Positions 11,152 to 22,029 of a DNA stretch of 64,000 bases are shown here, piece after piece. The notes below the pieces were generated by a model. It searched no databases. It worked only from the letters and a program-made list of their open reading frames with translations, and had not been told where the DNA came from. The stretch is from assembly GCA_002749535.1 (NCBI GenBank), contig MZZL01000383.1, forward strand, positions 1-64,000, written 5' to 3'. Position 1 is the first letter of the stretch, and each line of letters starts with the position of its first letter. Position numbers and translations under genes: made by a program. The DNA comes from Apophysomyces variabilis. Its lineage: Eukaryota > Mucoromycota > Mucoromycetes > Mucorales > Mucoraceae.

Positions 11152-12677
11152 GGTGCGAAGTCGTTTACGTCTCGGTTGATATCGCTCAGACGTTGGTGAA
11201 TGCGAAGATTGTGCAGCGTTCGCTGCTGACAAAGGCAATGAGGATTTTCTGTTGGTGGCAGGCGTGTTGAGAAAGTAAATCTGCGAAATGGCAGATGGTA
11301 GCTGTTTAAGGAAAAGAAAGATATATAGGGAGAAAGAGAAGAAACGGGATCAGTGACCACCGAGTGGATATGGTAGGCTAATGTCGAACCGCACGCTTGG
11401 TCACACTTTCGGTTACACTGACTGCTTTCATGTCGGCTCCCTGCACAACTGAACTGAGTTATGACCCGAGCCATGATCGCCTTTTACTTAAAATACAGTG
11501 AAGCATTGCATCGGGAAAGACCTGTTCGATTGCCCTCAGTTTCTAATAAACGTCATCGAGAAACGCTTTGTCTCAGCACCAAGTAAATCCTCGTTAATTA
11601 ACATTGTCGCGAAACCTTTGAAATCTTCGCTAATTTCAAAATGGTTCCTGCAGTTGAGACTTTTGAAATTAGCGAGTATTGATTGCTACTCGTTGGATAT
11701 GGTTACAGCATGTTGAAGTCACTTAACCCATAAGCAAAGAAACAATCAAAACCATTGATATTCGTTCGGTGCAACGAAGATTATGTCATTCCAACTGATA
11801 CAATAACCAGCGGATTGCTAGGGTCACTATATGACTATAATTTCAATGCGACTTAGCGGACAGAATATAATGCATACGGATTGTTCTAACATCCTACAGT
11901 ACTTTAAGATTCCTTCAGTACTATGAGGTGTCATGCTGAGCAATTCCGTATCGGCAAGCGTTTAGTTTGTGGATAGTCTACGTACAAACTAGTTACTTCA
12001 AAAGATGCTCGGGGGCCGCTCAAAAGATCTGTGTAACGCAGCATTGGGTTTTATGGGTTATTATTTCCAGTTCAGTTGGATACGCATTAGCTAACCTACC
12101 CTAAAGGTACCAATACATACCATGAATCTGAAGCTATAATGCAGTTTGTGAGGAGAGCATAATGTTATTATGATTAATATCAAGCTCTGTCTCAAAAAAA
12201 AAAAATAAAACAAACAGAAAAATACCTCTTAATGGTTGGGAAATTGGTGCATTAAGTTAGTGAAAAGCATTATTTTTAGTTTTGAGCAGTTTCGGGACAT
12301 CGCTTGGGTTTACGAAGGGTTGATAAGTGGTCATCAAAAGAGAAATTCTAAGTTGTGCCATGGTATTCTGCACGCGCAAAGTGAGATGTATGAAAATGAT
12401 AGCAGTTAGAGTTTCCTTTTTTGACTTTTTCAGTACTAATGAAAGCAATCCGGAATAATCAACCCGCTAGAAGGGCAAGATCTTCTTTTTAAAGGCCATT
12501 CGTATGGTTGGCCGAAATTAAAACGGGTTTTCCAATGTGCCGAGTCATAGAAAACATCCTTTTACGTAACTTATGTTGCACAATGTCAAGTAAAAAGCAG
12601 GATTGGTCGGGCTCATCATCTTCTTTTCCTCTCTTTCTTTCTTAGTTTAAGCGCTTTAGCCTGTCGAAGACCAGGAT
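11152..12677. other. Divergent intergenic region
   Basis: Lies between the Gid7-like gene (-) and the beta-lactamase-like gene (+), so it carries both promoters and perhaps a 5' exon of the former. Apart from a 15-bp inverted repeat at 11627-11675, I recognise nothing. Confidence 0.5.
11627..11675. repeat. Perfect 15-bp inverted repeat
   Basis: TCGCTAATTTCAAAA (11627-11641) pairs exactly with TTTTGAAATTAGCGA (11661-11675) across a 19-nt loop. Confidence 0.9.
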
Positions 12678-14175
12678 ATGACATCTTCAAAATATAAGCA
12701 TAGTGTATCTTTTCTATCGGCAGCATCCTTCGGATTCCTTGCCGTTGTATTTTTATCTTTCTATCGCTATCAATCTCATGGTTCCTTTCTGCCATGGACA
12801 TGTTCGCTATACCGCCTCAATTGTCCAAAAACTATCCCTATTGTCGGCCACATAGACAGTCGGTATAATGAAGCAAAAGAACTATTTGAGCAAAACTTTC
12901 TGGAGGGCCATGACATTGGCGCAGGAGTAGCTGCTTATGTCAATGGCGAACTAATATTGGACCTGCAAGGAGGATGGCAAAATCTCGAAAAATCTATTGC
13001 TTTCACTGAGAAGACTTTGGCTCCTGTCTATTCTTGCACTAAAGTCCTGGTAAGGATTGGAAAAAAGGTAGAAAAGCAAAAGTGTTCTAATTTGCTCCCT
13101 GTATCAGAGCGCTATTGTGATTGCTCAGTTCGTTCAGAAAGGCCTACTTTCATACGACGAACCGATTATTCATTACTGGCCCGAATTCGGGCAGGGCAAC
13201 AAAGAAAACGTCACTTTAAGTGATCTAATGCAGCATGCAGCGGGTATTGGTTATTTTGATCAGCCGCTATCTCTGGAAGATGCTTTGGATCCTAAAAAGC
13301 TTTCGGACATTCTGGCTAATCAAGTGCACAACTTCGGAGGGAATCGTACGCGAGCTTACCATGCTGTAACTCAAGGCTGGTGCCAAAACGAAATCCTGAG
13401 AAGAGTTGCTAGCCAAACCATTGGTGATTATGTCAAAGAGAACTTTCCAGCCTATGGCGTAGAATGGAATCTGACTCCTTTCGAAGATACCTACGATGAG
13501 AGATTAGTCAAGCTTTACAGGACGCCAAAACCTATGAGGATTGTTCGACTACTTCAAATGTTATTGCACCCTAGTCCTGAAAATATCCAATTTTTGGAAA
13601 TGATTTGGAACACTAGGTCATTGAAAGGCTTAACGAATACTTCACCAGACCAGCTGGAATATGATCAGCTTATACAGCCCAAATTAAGGCGTCTTGAGGG
13701 CCCATCCTATAGTGGTTTCACTAATGCTCGTTCGGTAAACTATATCTGATTTCCGAAACCAATTTAATTTCTCATCCTATCTTTCTTTTTCTTTCTATTT
13801 CGGAAGATGGCTAAGCTTGGGGCCATCATGGCTAACGGCGGTCGGGCCATCCGACCCGGTGAACCAGATCTATTGGATGAGGCAACTTACACCATAGTCA
13901 CAAAGCCGGTACCCTTGGAATACGATACATTCATTAGGAAACCGATTCCTTCACTCAAAGGAGGCTTTGGAGTGCTTCAACATCCTACGTTGGATGATGT
14001 GGACTTTGTTGGTTGGTCGGGTGCGGGTGGCAGTGCATTCTTTTGGAATGAAGAATACAAGATTGGTTTTGGCTATTGTACAAATAGTTTAGGATTAATT
14101 ACACCTGATCATCGTAGTTTGGATATCTTAGCAAAGATAGTTAAAATAGCCAAAGCAACTAAGTCATCCCCGTAA
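12678..14175 (+). CDS. Membrane-anchored beta-lactamase-fold (class C/esterase-type) protein
   Basis: Belongs to the serine beta-lactamase/penicillin-binding-protein fold family (PF00144), whose eukaryotic members are mostly esterases or peptidases of unknown substrate. Three exons, 12678-13049, 13108-13734 and 13807-14175 (introns 58 and 72 bp), give 455 aa. An N-terminal hydrophobic segment (about residues 10-30, AASFGFLAVVFLSFY) looks like a signal anchor. The catalytic Ser-x-x-Lys is SCTK in PVYSCTKVLS. The region after it (SAIVIAQFVQKGLLSYDEPIIHYWPEFGQGNKENVTLSDLMQHAAGI) is typical of the family. The second motif is not a clean YxN (RAYHAVTQGW occupies its place), and GWSGAGGS sits where HxG/KTG is expected. 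The family is secure; the substrate cannot be inferred. Confidence 0.9.
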
Positions 14176-14423
14176 TGCACAGGCCAACAATTGAAAGATT
14201 TTGAAAGCATTAAGAGACGAATAGATTCGGATTTAGCGGTAAACGTGCTTTTCGTTACACGATTGAAGTTCTTAGCCAGGTCTGTCGGATAGCAAAATAT
14301 TGTTGTCTCTCCGCAGGGGTGTTGAAAACCTGAAATCGAAAAATATAAAGCGAGGGTGGCCTGTTTTCTTCTTTCCTATCTTTACTTCTCTATCGCAACT
14401 CCCTCCTCTGAAACTTAATAACA
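14176..14423 (+). promoter_or_regulatory. Cytochrome c promoter region with TATA box
   Basis: A TATAAA motif lies at 14343-14348, 76 bp before the cytochrome c ATG, followed by a pyrimidine-rich leader, the usual layout of highly expressed fungal genes. No other factor site is claimed. Confidence 0.6.
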
Positions 14424-15005
14424 ATGGCTATCCCTGAAGGTAACGTTGCTGCTGGTGCAAAGCTCTTCAAGACTCGTTGCGCTCAATGCCACACCGTCGA
14501 AAACGTATGTACCTGGATCCCAACTTAACTGCGTTCCTTCTGTTTTACTCACTTAATCGATCTATTAGGGAGGACCACACAAGGTTGGCCCCAACTTGAG
14601 TGGTATCTTCGGTCGCAAGTCTGGTCTTGCTCCAGGTTATTCTTACACTGACGCCAACAAGGAAAAGGGTGTCGTCTGGGATGATCAATCTCTCTTTGAT
14701 GTATGTGCACACTCCATTTATAGCCATGATTGATGAAACTCCTCTCTCCATAGTATCTTGAGAACCCCAAGAAGTATATTCCTGGAACCAAAATGGCTTT
14801 TGCTGGTTTCAAGAAGGTAATCATTGAATGCATGGTGGCTACATAGAAACTAACTGAGTGCTTCAAAATAGCCCAAGGACCGCGCAGATGTCATAGCCTA
14901 CATGAAGGTATAACAGATGACGGAAAAAGGGACAAAGCAAAATCTACTATGGATATACTAAACTTCTCCTTTTTTTTCTGGGGTATATAGGAATCCACCG
15001 CCTAA
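14424..15005 (+). CDS. CYC1: Cytochrome c
   Basis: Mitochondrial intermembrane-space electron carrier between complexes III and IV. Five exons, 14424-14504, 14569-14700, 14754-14816, 14872-14907 and 14991-15005, code for 108 aa. The haem site CAQCH is at residues 19-23. [19 protein letters not shown], the Met-ligand loop [14 protein letters not shown] and the C-terminal helix [14 protein letters not shown] all match the family. The last exon is only 15 nt (Glu-Ser-Thr-Ala-stop) and is easily missed. Strong codon bias toward C-ending codons compared with neighbours fits high expression. It converges on the R3HCC1L-like gene, with 288 bp between stops. Confidence 0.98.
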
Positions 15006-15293
15006 TCAAACACTTTCCATTCCAAATACACAGATTTTCGCCATCATACAGGGCTGGTTACCGCGCAGAACTACGTTGTACCCCGCAAAACTTTATAACA
15101 AATAAACTCAGCAGTTAGACACGTAAATCATTCGATTTTTAGCCTTCAATAGAGGGAGGGGTGCCTGGAAATATCAATGAAATGTGACTGGAGAGAACTT
15201 ATTCATTAACTGCGGGTATCTCTTGATTTCGTCGAGTAACACTCAACCGTTTGAGGTCTCGGTCATCTGCAAGAGCTCCGTCAGTTTCGCAAG

Positions 15294-16474
15294 TCAGGCC
15301 ATGAATTCATCTGCCGGTTTACCTCGGATGGATTGCCTTGTGGAAAACTTTGGGCTAGGCGCAAACGAACTGAGTCTTTTGCAAGACATATCGGTAGATG
15401 CTGGTCGACGAGGGGTTTGAGTTCCGGAACCTGCTATTATTTTTCGGCAGTCGATTTGAGCTCGCAGAAATCTCAGACTGGGAGCTTTTGCTTACATCTC
15501 AAGAATTCCATGGGTCCGTCGTAAGGTCGAATCTTGGCCAGAGGGTTGGCAACGTTGTCAATGTACGCCTTCTTGGCTTTATCCCGGTTTTTGCTTAGCC
15601 TTTTTTGTAAATTCCTTTATATTTTGTGCTTGCCTGTTGCTGGATGCTCAAAGATAATCAATGCACGGGTATCTTCCAACCACTTGATTCTGTAGCCGCC
15701 ACGCACATTCTCGTATTCTCGGAATATATCATGAAGGTGACGTGTTTTAAACGCTGTGGGAAAATCGTAGCAATCCAACACTACTGTTGGCTCATCCGCA
15801 AGTGGCACTTCTGCTCATCCATTTGTGTCAGCCAATAACTGATCATTGTTTTTCTTTTTACCTGGAGGGTCATTAAACTCCATCATACGACTAGAGCGTC
15901 TGGATTTTCTCTTGTCATCATCATCATAACGGTCATACTGCCGCAACAAATCTTCCCAATCCTCCTTTGGAGATGATGGTGCATCGTTCGTAGTCCAGTT
16001 TTCCAAAGCCATATGTAGTTTTTCCATTGTACTGTTACGCTTTTCCTGCTGGTAAGGGTCAAAGCGTGAGAACCTTGCTACATTGGAGGCGGGGGTGGAA
16101 GGGATACTGACATCCGTTGCCACGTCCGAGTCCTCGTCAGGACAACCATCCCCCATGCTATTCCTGCCGTAGCTTTGGCGACTGCCACGCGCACCGGACC
16201 AGGCAAAGTTGCGGGAGGATCGCTTAGAAGATGCTGTTCCTTCTGAGAAGTCAACGCTGCTTCGAGCAGAACGGACCTCATCAGTGTAGTCGTTGACGCG
16301 GGGGCTCATGGACATTCTGAATTTGCTTTGACCTCGTTTCATACCATCATCATCTCCATCTTTCGAAAGTCTCTGATGATTCACACGACCATCGAGGTTG
16401 TTAAGGCGGTTAGAAGAAAACACAGGAAGACTATTGTGGCGGTTTGCCCTTTCTTCAGGAGTATAAGTGTCCAT
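15294..16474 (-). CDS. R3HCC1/R3HCC1L-like protein with RRM-like domain
   Basis: Four exons on the minus strand, 16474-15862, 15810-15634, 15576-15496 and 15430-15294, code for 335 aa. Residues 1-205 are polar, Ser/Arg/Asp-rich and probably disordered. The conserved part is the degenerate RRM-like fold of R3HCC1L-type proteins: VVLDCYDFPTAFKTRHLHDIF, GGYRIKWLEDTRALIIFEHPATAKKAYIDN, then NPLAKIRPYDGP. The tail TPRRPASTDMSCKRL matches the conserved ending of the family. Mammalian relatives associate with the exon-junction complex; a role in RNA metabolism here is inference. The intron 15577-15633 starts with GC (AG|GCAAGC) rather than GT, and only that GC-AG splice restores the conserved frame. 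The promoter side (16480-16700) is a long pyrimidine tract on the coding strand. Confidence 0.82.
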
Positions 16475-17808
16475 CGTGTATGAAAGAGATCAGGTTCAAG
16501 TGGCAGGTGTTATGAATGAGTAAGAAAAAAAAAAGAAAAATATAAAGAAAGAATAGGTAAATTTAAGGAATGAACAACGTTAGGAAGGGGGATGAGTGTC
16601 AATAGAGAAACCAAAGGAAAGAAAAAATAAACAGTGTTAAAAAGGAGTAGAGAAAAGAAAAAGAGAAAGAAAAAGTGCAGAAAAAAAAAAGTAGAGGTTT
16701 CTTGCAAAGGACTTTGCCCTTGAGCGAATAGGATACCTTTGCGCTGACTGGGAATAAATTGGGTTTGGTAACCCATAACATATAACAGGCCCACGACTGG
16801 AACAAGGGAGCTCGCACTTTGCCTGTATATTAGTCCAAATTTGCGTAGGCTGACCAATAATCGCCCACAGGGTAGAGTCAGACAAATAGCTAGCCAGAAA
16901 ATGCTATGCACAAGGCATCCTTAAAAGTATTATTCAGTGAGAAAACGCGCGACGACCTTGGATGTTGCTATTGTTGGAGAGCACATCCGATGTCAGGATG
17001 TACTAACTCTTGGTCCATATGCTTAAACTATTTTCCATTGAACAAAAATCGCTGTTGTTTAACGGGCATAGCATCAACAATTTGCAGCAAATGTCCGTCT
17101 CAGAAAGCAAGAGTAGCATATCTGCGGAAATTCAAGAGAATCTGAAACGTTGATTGTTTCTGGATACAGGTGAAATGGAATAGAGCGATAAGAGACCAAT
17201 CCTACTCCATGAAAATTGCCCGCCGTTGACATTCCATTATCGTGAGGTAAGATATTCACATATGAAGTTAGAGCTCTTGCCAACTGCTGGTGTTTGGAAG
17301 AAAAAATCGTTCGCATGCTTCGGAAGAATTGTGCCCCTTGTTTCCCGGACCTTTTTCTTCCATTTTTTCTACCTCCAATAGCATTGGACTGGTCCACACT
17401 TTAGATTATGTTTTATACTGTTGGTTATTGTGCTCAATTGAACCAATAAATATAATAAGCATTATATGAATAAAAACACAGCTCATCCTAACATGCGTAA
17501 AGTGACATGTACGTAAATAACTAGGTTGCGGTTCTATCGGAAGGTGCATGCAGCTGTAGCCATAGAGATGCAGAATCTCCGCCTTCACATGCGCTAACCA
17601 ATGCAAGGGCTTACCGATTGGCTGATTGCTAAATTTGATTCACTGTCGTAAGCAACATTCAGAACATCATCCAAAAGAAAAATGGCACAGACAATGATTT
17701 CTCTGGTGTGAATGGATGGAATGCAATTTTTTTTCCTTCTCTCTTCGAGTCTGCTTTATTTACACAAAGTAATTGTATCCGTCTTCTTCGCTTGCATATC
17801 AAAATTAT
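16475..17808. other. Intergenic, no gene recognised
   Basis: Contains the pyrimidine-rich leader of the R3HCC1L-like gene (about 16510-16690) and the 3' flank of the poly(A)-binding protein. A 107-aa minus-strand ORF at 17074-17397 is unrecognised and may be chance. Confidence 0.45.
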
Positions 17809-18791
17809 CTAATAAGGAGCATAAAATCCGCCTCTCCCACGACCTCTGCAAAGTAGAAAAGGAAAATGTTAATACCGTCTACTTAAACGTTCCTTTCCGT
17901 TCAATCATACCTTCCACGACCACGATAGCCATACATTGGAGAGTGGCCAAAGTATGGCATCATACCGCCACGGAATCCTCCGCGGAACCCTCCTCTGCCT
18001 CGGCCACGTTGTGAGAACCCAGGCACGTTTGTTCGTTTGGGAGAGACCTTCAAACCGAACATAAGAATTGAAACTCATAGATCATACAGGTTCACAAACC
18101 TTCAACAAGCGACCACGGAACAAGCTTTCATTCAAGATCACAGCAGCGTTGACAAATGTTGGCTCAGCAAACTCTATGTATGCATATCTGAAGCATGATA
18201 TGAGTTCTTGATCACTCTCATCCTTCTATTCCATACCCTTTGGGATGACCACTAAATTTATCACACAGAATAGTCACTCTGTTGATAGTACCACAAGATT
18301 GAAAGTGGGCCTGTAGTTCTTCTGGTGTTGCACCATAATCGACCTACATTGTAATTAAACATCTCGCAAGATCCAGTAACTACAATATTTACGTTGCCGA
18401 CATACACCGAACGAGAATCAACAAGTTCTTTGTCTATATTGGCATCAGAATAATAATTAGCAAACCAGGATCATAAAAAGATTTCTGCAGAACAGCAATA
18501 AAAACTTTTCGTTTTACCTTCTTCTGGTCCCATCGATCTCTCAACCTCGGCTTGCATCACACGTAACTTAGCTGCTTCATCTTCCATCTCCTTTACACGT
18601 GCCTTCATAGCCTCTAGCTCCTGTTATAGATGTGGCCGTGTCAACTTCCATGATCAGAAACACGTTTGTGCCGCCAAAGTCATCCTGACCTGGTCAACGT
18701 CGCCTTCAGCTTCGGGTTCGACTACCGGAGTCTCTTCCTGTCGGATCTCTTGTTCTGCGGTGGCAGTAGCATTCGCATCCGATTCACTCAT
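17809..18791 (-). CDS. PAB2: Nuclear poly(A)-binding protein (PABPN1/Pab2-like)
   Basis: Binds poly(A) tails in the nucleus and acts in 3'-end formation and exosome-linked decay. Seven exons, 18791-18690, 18620-18518, 18433-18393, 18343-18237, 18187-18100, 18047-17911 and 17845-17809, code for 204 aa. An acidic N-terminus leads into a short coiled coil ([21 protein letters not shown]), as in PABPN1. A single RRM follows with RNP2 SVYVGNVDYG and RNP1-type [21 protein letters not shown] and [11 protein letters not shown] are near-identical to the family. The C-terminus is an RGG-type tail ([15 protein letters not shown], ending GRGGFYAPY), the arginine-methylated region in relatives. Two exons are only 37 and 41 nt. 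Confidence 0.96.
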
Positions 18792-19721
18792 GATTCTTTA
18801 CTCAAGGTGCAGAACTATCGCGTACAGCAGACGCTCAAGCCTCAACTTTGCAAGTGTGGTTTTGTATATGTCCTCCGCACGGGACCGCTATTCGAATCAC
18901 AATCGACGTCACCAATTAGTTGTTCGGTAATATGCGGATCGGACGATTGACCCGCAGTTGCCCGAAATTAGAACGGGCCCAAATCCATATCAAATGACAG
19001 TTCCCCCCGTTGCCTTGCCACTTTAGAAGTGGATAGGAACAAACCTTAAATAAGCTGAGCAAAATACAATATCTTTAATTTTCTGGCATGCAAAGGAAGG
19101 AAATTTCTATGTTTATGACAAAGAATATGGCAATTATGTCTTTGTGAACTAGGGTGTTGTCAAAGTCTGTAGACAGCTATGTAAAGGTGATCAATTTCGA
19201 CTTGCATAACACGGTAGTTAACATGATCCGTTAGCGCCAAGCCCAGCATTCCTAATGTGTAAAATAAATTGGAAAGATGCGATTTTTACTTCTTAGGAAA
19301 ATAGTATAGCACGGATAGCAGAAGACGTATTGAGAAAGTTGCAATTATACAGTTAATGAGAGGAAGCCGGAAGATTTGGGTGTCTCCTGAACCTGAGATC
19401 CGAGAGTTTTCGACAAAAATATGTTTGGGTTTTTTTTTTCTTTTCCCACTGGTTACCAAAGGTTGAAAAACTACACCATACACACGTTTTTTTTTTTTTG
19501 CAATGTATAAACAACAGGTTTTCTTTTGTTTCCAAGAATAATGAAACCAATGAGGTTCGCTTTTTGGGAAAGTGAGCGGATGATAAAGAGGATTCCATAG
19601 ATTCGCTTCGCATTTTATCTATAATCACTTGTTTATTATGGCTTTTTTAAACTTCTAGATGGACGATATATATGTACAAAGAAGCAATGGGTAAATTGAC
19701 GAAAGGTCTGAAATAAGAGAA
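18792..19721. other. Intergenic, no gene recognised
   Basis: Holds the promoter of the poly(A)-binding protein gene and the 3' flank of the phosphate transporter. Poly-T runs occur near 19431 and 19487. No supported gene. Confidence 0.5.
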
Positions 19722-21332
19722 TCAAACAAGGGAGGGTGCATACGCCGAGAATGAAAAGAGAAGACCAGCAACTAGGCCAGCAGCAGGCAAGGTGAGGAAC
19801 CAAGAAAAGAAACACCAACCAAGCATTTTCCAGTTAACGGCCTTCAGGTTACCATTGCATAGTCCTATAGCGGCCGTCGCTCCAGTAATACAATGAGTGG
19901 TAGATACTGGCAAACCAAGTTTGGAGCAAGTCAGGACCGTGAGGGCCGCCGCAAGTTCAGCGCAGAAACCACGGCTAGGAGTGACATAGGTGATATTATT
20001 ACCCATCTTGCGCATCACCTTATAACCCATGGTGGCTAGACCAAGATCAATAGCCACACCACCATAAGCAAGAATCCAAATAGGCACAGGGACTTTGCCA
20101 GCGATGTCAACCTCAGCCGTATTCCAGATACCAAAGATGGCAGCCAAAGGACCAACTGCATTGGAGACGTCATTCGAACCATGAGCAAAGGACGCCATAC
20201 AAGCGGTCAACACCTGAAGAATCTTAAACATGTATTCCGCCTCGTCTTCATAAAGCTCGGCCGCAGCATGCAAATGCTTCAGTTCTTCATTATCGAGGTT
20301 ACGAACGTCTTTGCGGATACCATGAAGCGCCATGTCAGTAGCACGGTTCTTGTAACTCGAAAGCTTGGAACGCCAACCGTCCTGCTTTGGCTCGCTTTGA
20401 ACGATCTGTACATCCCCCCGGAGCTTCAGTGAGGAAGGATCCGAGGAGACGGACGATGCTGGATGATTGTCCACGGAAACAATAACATTAGTAGCTGGAG
20501 AACACATTTCCACGTCCTCTTGCTTGATCATTGGCCGTTTCTTGAGAACCGGCATCACAAAGACATGATACCATTTGAGGTCTTCATTTTCCTTAAGACG
20601 GCGTCTAAGATATGGACAGAAGAAAAACCAGGCAAATAAAGCAAAAAAGACACCGACACCTAAGGAGATACCAACAATGTGGGCGATAGGCATTCGACTT
20701 GCACCTAAAGCTGGGGCACCTTTGTAAATGATGTAGAACGCCTCAACGACTGTAGTAATGAAAAAGTAGAAAGGCACGAGACGAAGCCCACAGTTGAAAC
20801 TGTCCACCCGTCGGAAAACGGCGTACTTGGTAATGGTATAGAAGAATGCGGCAACTAAACCAGCAATCACAGGTGACATAAACCAGGAAGCGATGATTTG
20901 AGCAACACCACTCCAAGACCAATCGACTGCCTCTCCTCCAAAAGCAGCAATACCGACACCAATGACTGCACCGACGACAGAATGGGTGGAACTGACCGGC
21001 CAACCTCGCTTTGTTGCGAACAGGACCCAAGTGGCTGAACCAATGACGGCACACAGCATAGCAAGCATTAATAGTTCCGGTCGATCCACAAATCGTTCGA
21101 CGGAAAGGATACCACCCTTGATCGTTTCCGATGTTCCCGAGCCAAGGAGAAGGGCACCAAAGAATTCGGTAAAGCACGCAATCATACACGCCTGGGACAA
21201 CGTCAGCGATCCAGCTGAGACAGCATTCGCAAAGGAGTTGGCGACATCGTTGGCACCGATACCATAAGCATCGATAAAAGCTGCTACCATGCCAACCCCG
21301 AAAATCCAGGTGAAATCGTGGATTTGCATCAT
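19722..21332 (-). CDS. PHO89: Sodium-dependent phosphate transporter, PiT/Pho89 family
   Basis: Plasma-membrane inorganic phosphate symporter of the PiT (SLC20) family. A single uninterrupted exon codes for 536 aa, unusual among these intron-rich neighbours. The two inverted family signatures are present: GANDVANSFANAV at about residues 26-38 and HGSNDVSNAVGP at about 384-395. Hydrophobic helices flank each half, with a long hydrophilic cytoplasmic loop at about 240-360 (KRRPMIKQEDVEMC-like and SSDPSSLKLRGD segments). The second half also has PVSTTHCITGA, mirroring PVSSTHSVVGA in the first. Length and topology match complete family members. A TATA motif and a CACGTG box lie upstream. Confidence 0.97.
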   Translation of the reverse strand: MMQIHDFTWIFGVGMVAAFIDAYGIGANDVANSFANAVSAGSLTLSQACMIACFTEFFGALLLGSGTSETIKGGILSVERFVDRPELLMLAMLCAVIGSATWVLFATKRGWPVSSTHSVVGAVIGVGIAAFGGEAVDWSWSGVAQIIASWFMSPVIAGLVAAFFYTITKYAVFRRVDSFNCGLRLVPFYFFITTVVEAFYIIYKGAPALGASRMPIAHIVGISLGVGVFFALFAWFFFCPYLRRRLKENEDLKWYHVFVMPVLKKRPMIKQEDVEMCSPATNVIVSVDNHPASSVSSDPSSLKLRGDVQIVQSEPKQDGWRSKLSSYKNRATDMALHGIRKDVRNLDNEELKHLHAAAELYEDEAEYMFKILQVLTACMASFAHGSNDVSNAVGPLAAIFGIWNTAEVDIAGKVPVPIWILAYGGVAIDLGLATMGYKVMRKMGNNITYVTPSRGFCAELAAALTVLTCSKLGLPVSTTHCITGATAAIGLCNGNLKAVNWKMLGWCFFSWFLTLPAAGLVAGLLFSFSAYAPSLV

Positions 21333-22029
21333 TCTTCTTTTTTTTTCCTATATGGAAGAGAAAAGGGATTATGTAGGACTGATCTGTTTCCTCTCTCTTT
21401 CTTTCTCTCTATAAATACAACTCTGCTTCAGTTTATATACAGCATTGAAACAACGGTAACCATTTCATCCATTGACCAATAGCTGGACGCCATTGTCCCA
21501 CGCTGCTCCGAGATTTCGTTTTTCTTCACGAGCAGAAAGTTTGGAAAACCTGATCTTCCTGGCTAAAGAATTCTCAAACTAATTGCTCCCTATTTTCATT
21601 GGCTCTGTGAATAAATACTCTATTGTTCATTGGTCTAAAGGACCCACTTGAGGGCGTGCCTATCTGCACACGTGTGGTCTTGCGACCGGCAAACGAAACA
21701 AAATTTGGCACTTTGGCTTAGCCAGAGCCTCCATGTCATTTATCAGTGGTGTCCAATCAAACTGTTCGTTCGACTGCGGCATTTCTGCCGTGTCTAGCCA
21801 ACGTACCCTCCTTTCTCTAGGATTCCCGTGAAGCGTGATTTAAATTCCGACTTTTAGTAGCAAGCGTTTTCAACTTAGCTTGACCTATACAAGAACAAAA
21901 ATTGCTTTACGCTAACAAGAGTGTTTTCTTTTGGTTATGAAAGTATATTAAGTGTAATAGCTTTACAGTATATAAACATGATAACTCTAGTTTGATAGTA
22001 ATGTAGATTAACTCATATGTTAGTTTTTT
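21333..22029 (-). promoter_or_regulatory. Phosphate transporter promoter: TATA and CACGTG box
   Basis: On the minus strand a TATATAAAC motif covers 21431-21439, about 100 bp before the ATG. A palindromic CACGTG is at 21669-21674, 337 bp upstream, within CACACGTGTG. In yeast this is the core site of the phosphate-starvation bHLH factor Pho4, which controls PHO89. That it works so here is inference, and CACGTG recurs elsewhere in the window. Confidence 0.45.

Noticed and set aside
17074..17397. 107-aa minus-strand ORF with a basic N-terminus
   Set aside because: Could be a small gene, but no motif or neighbour supports it.
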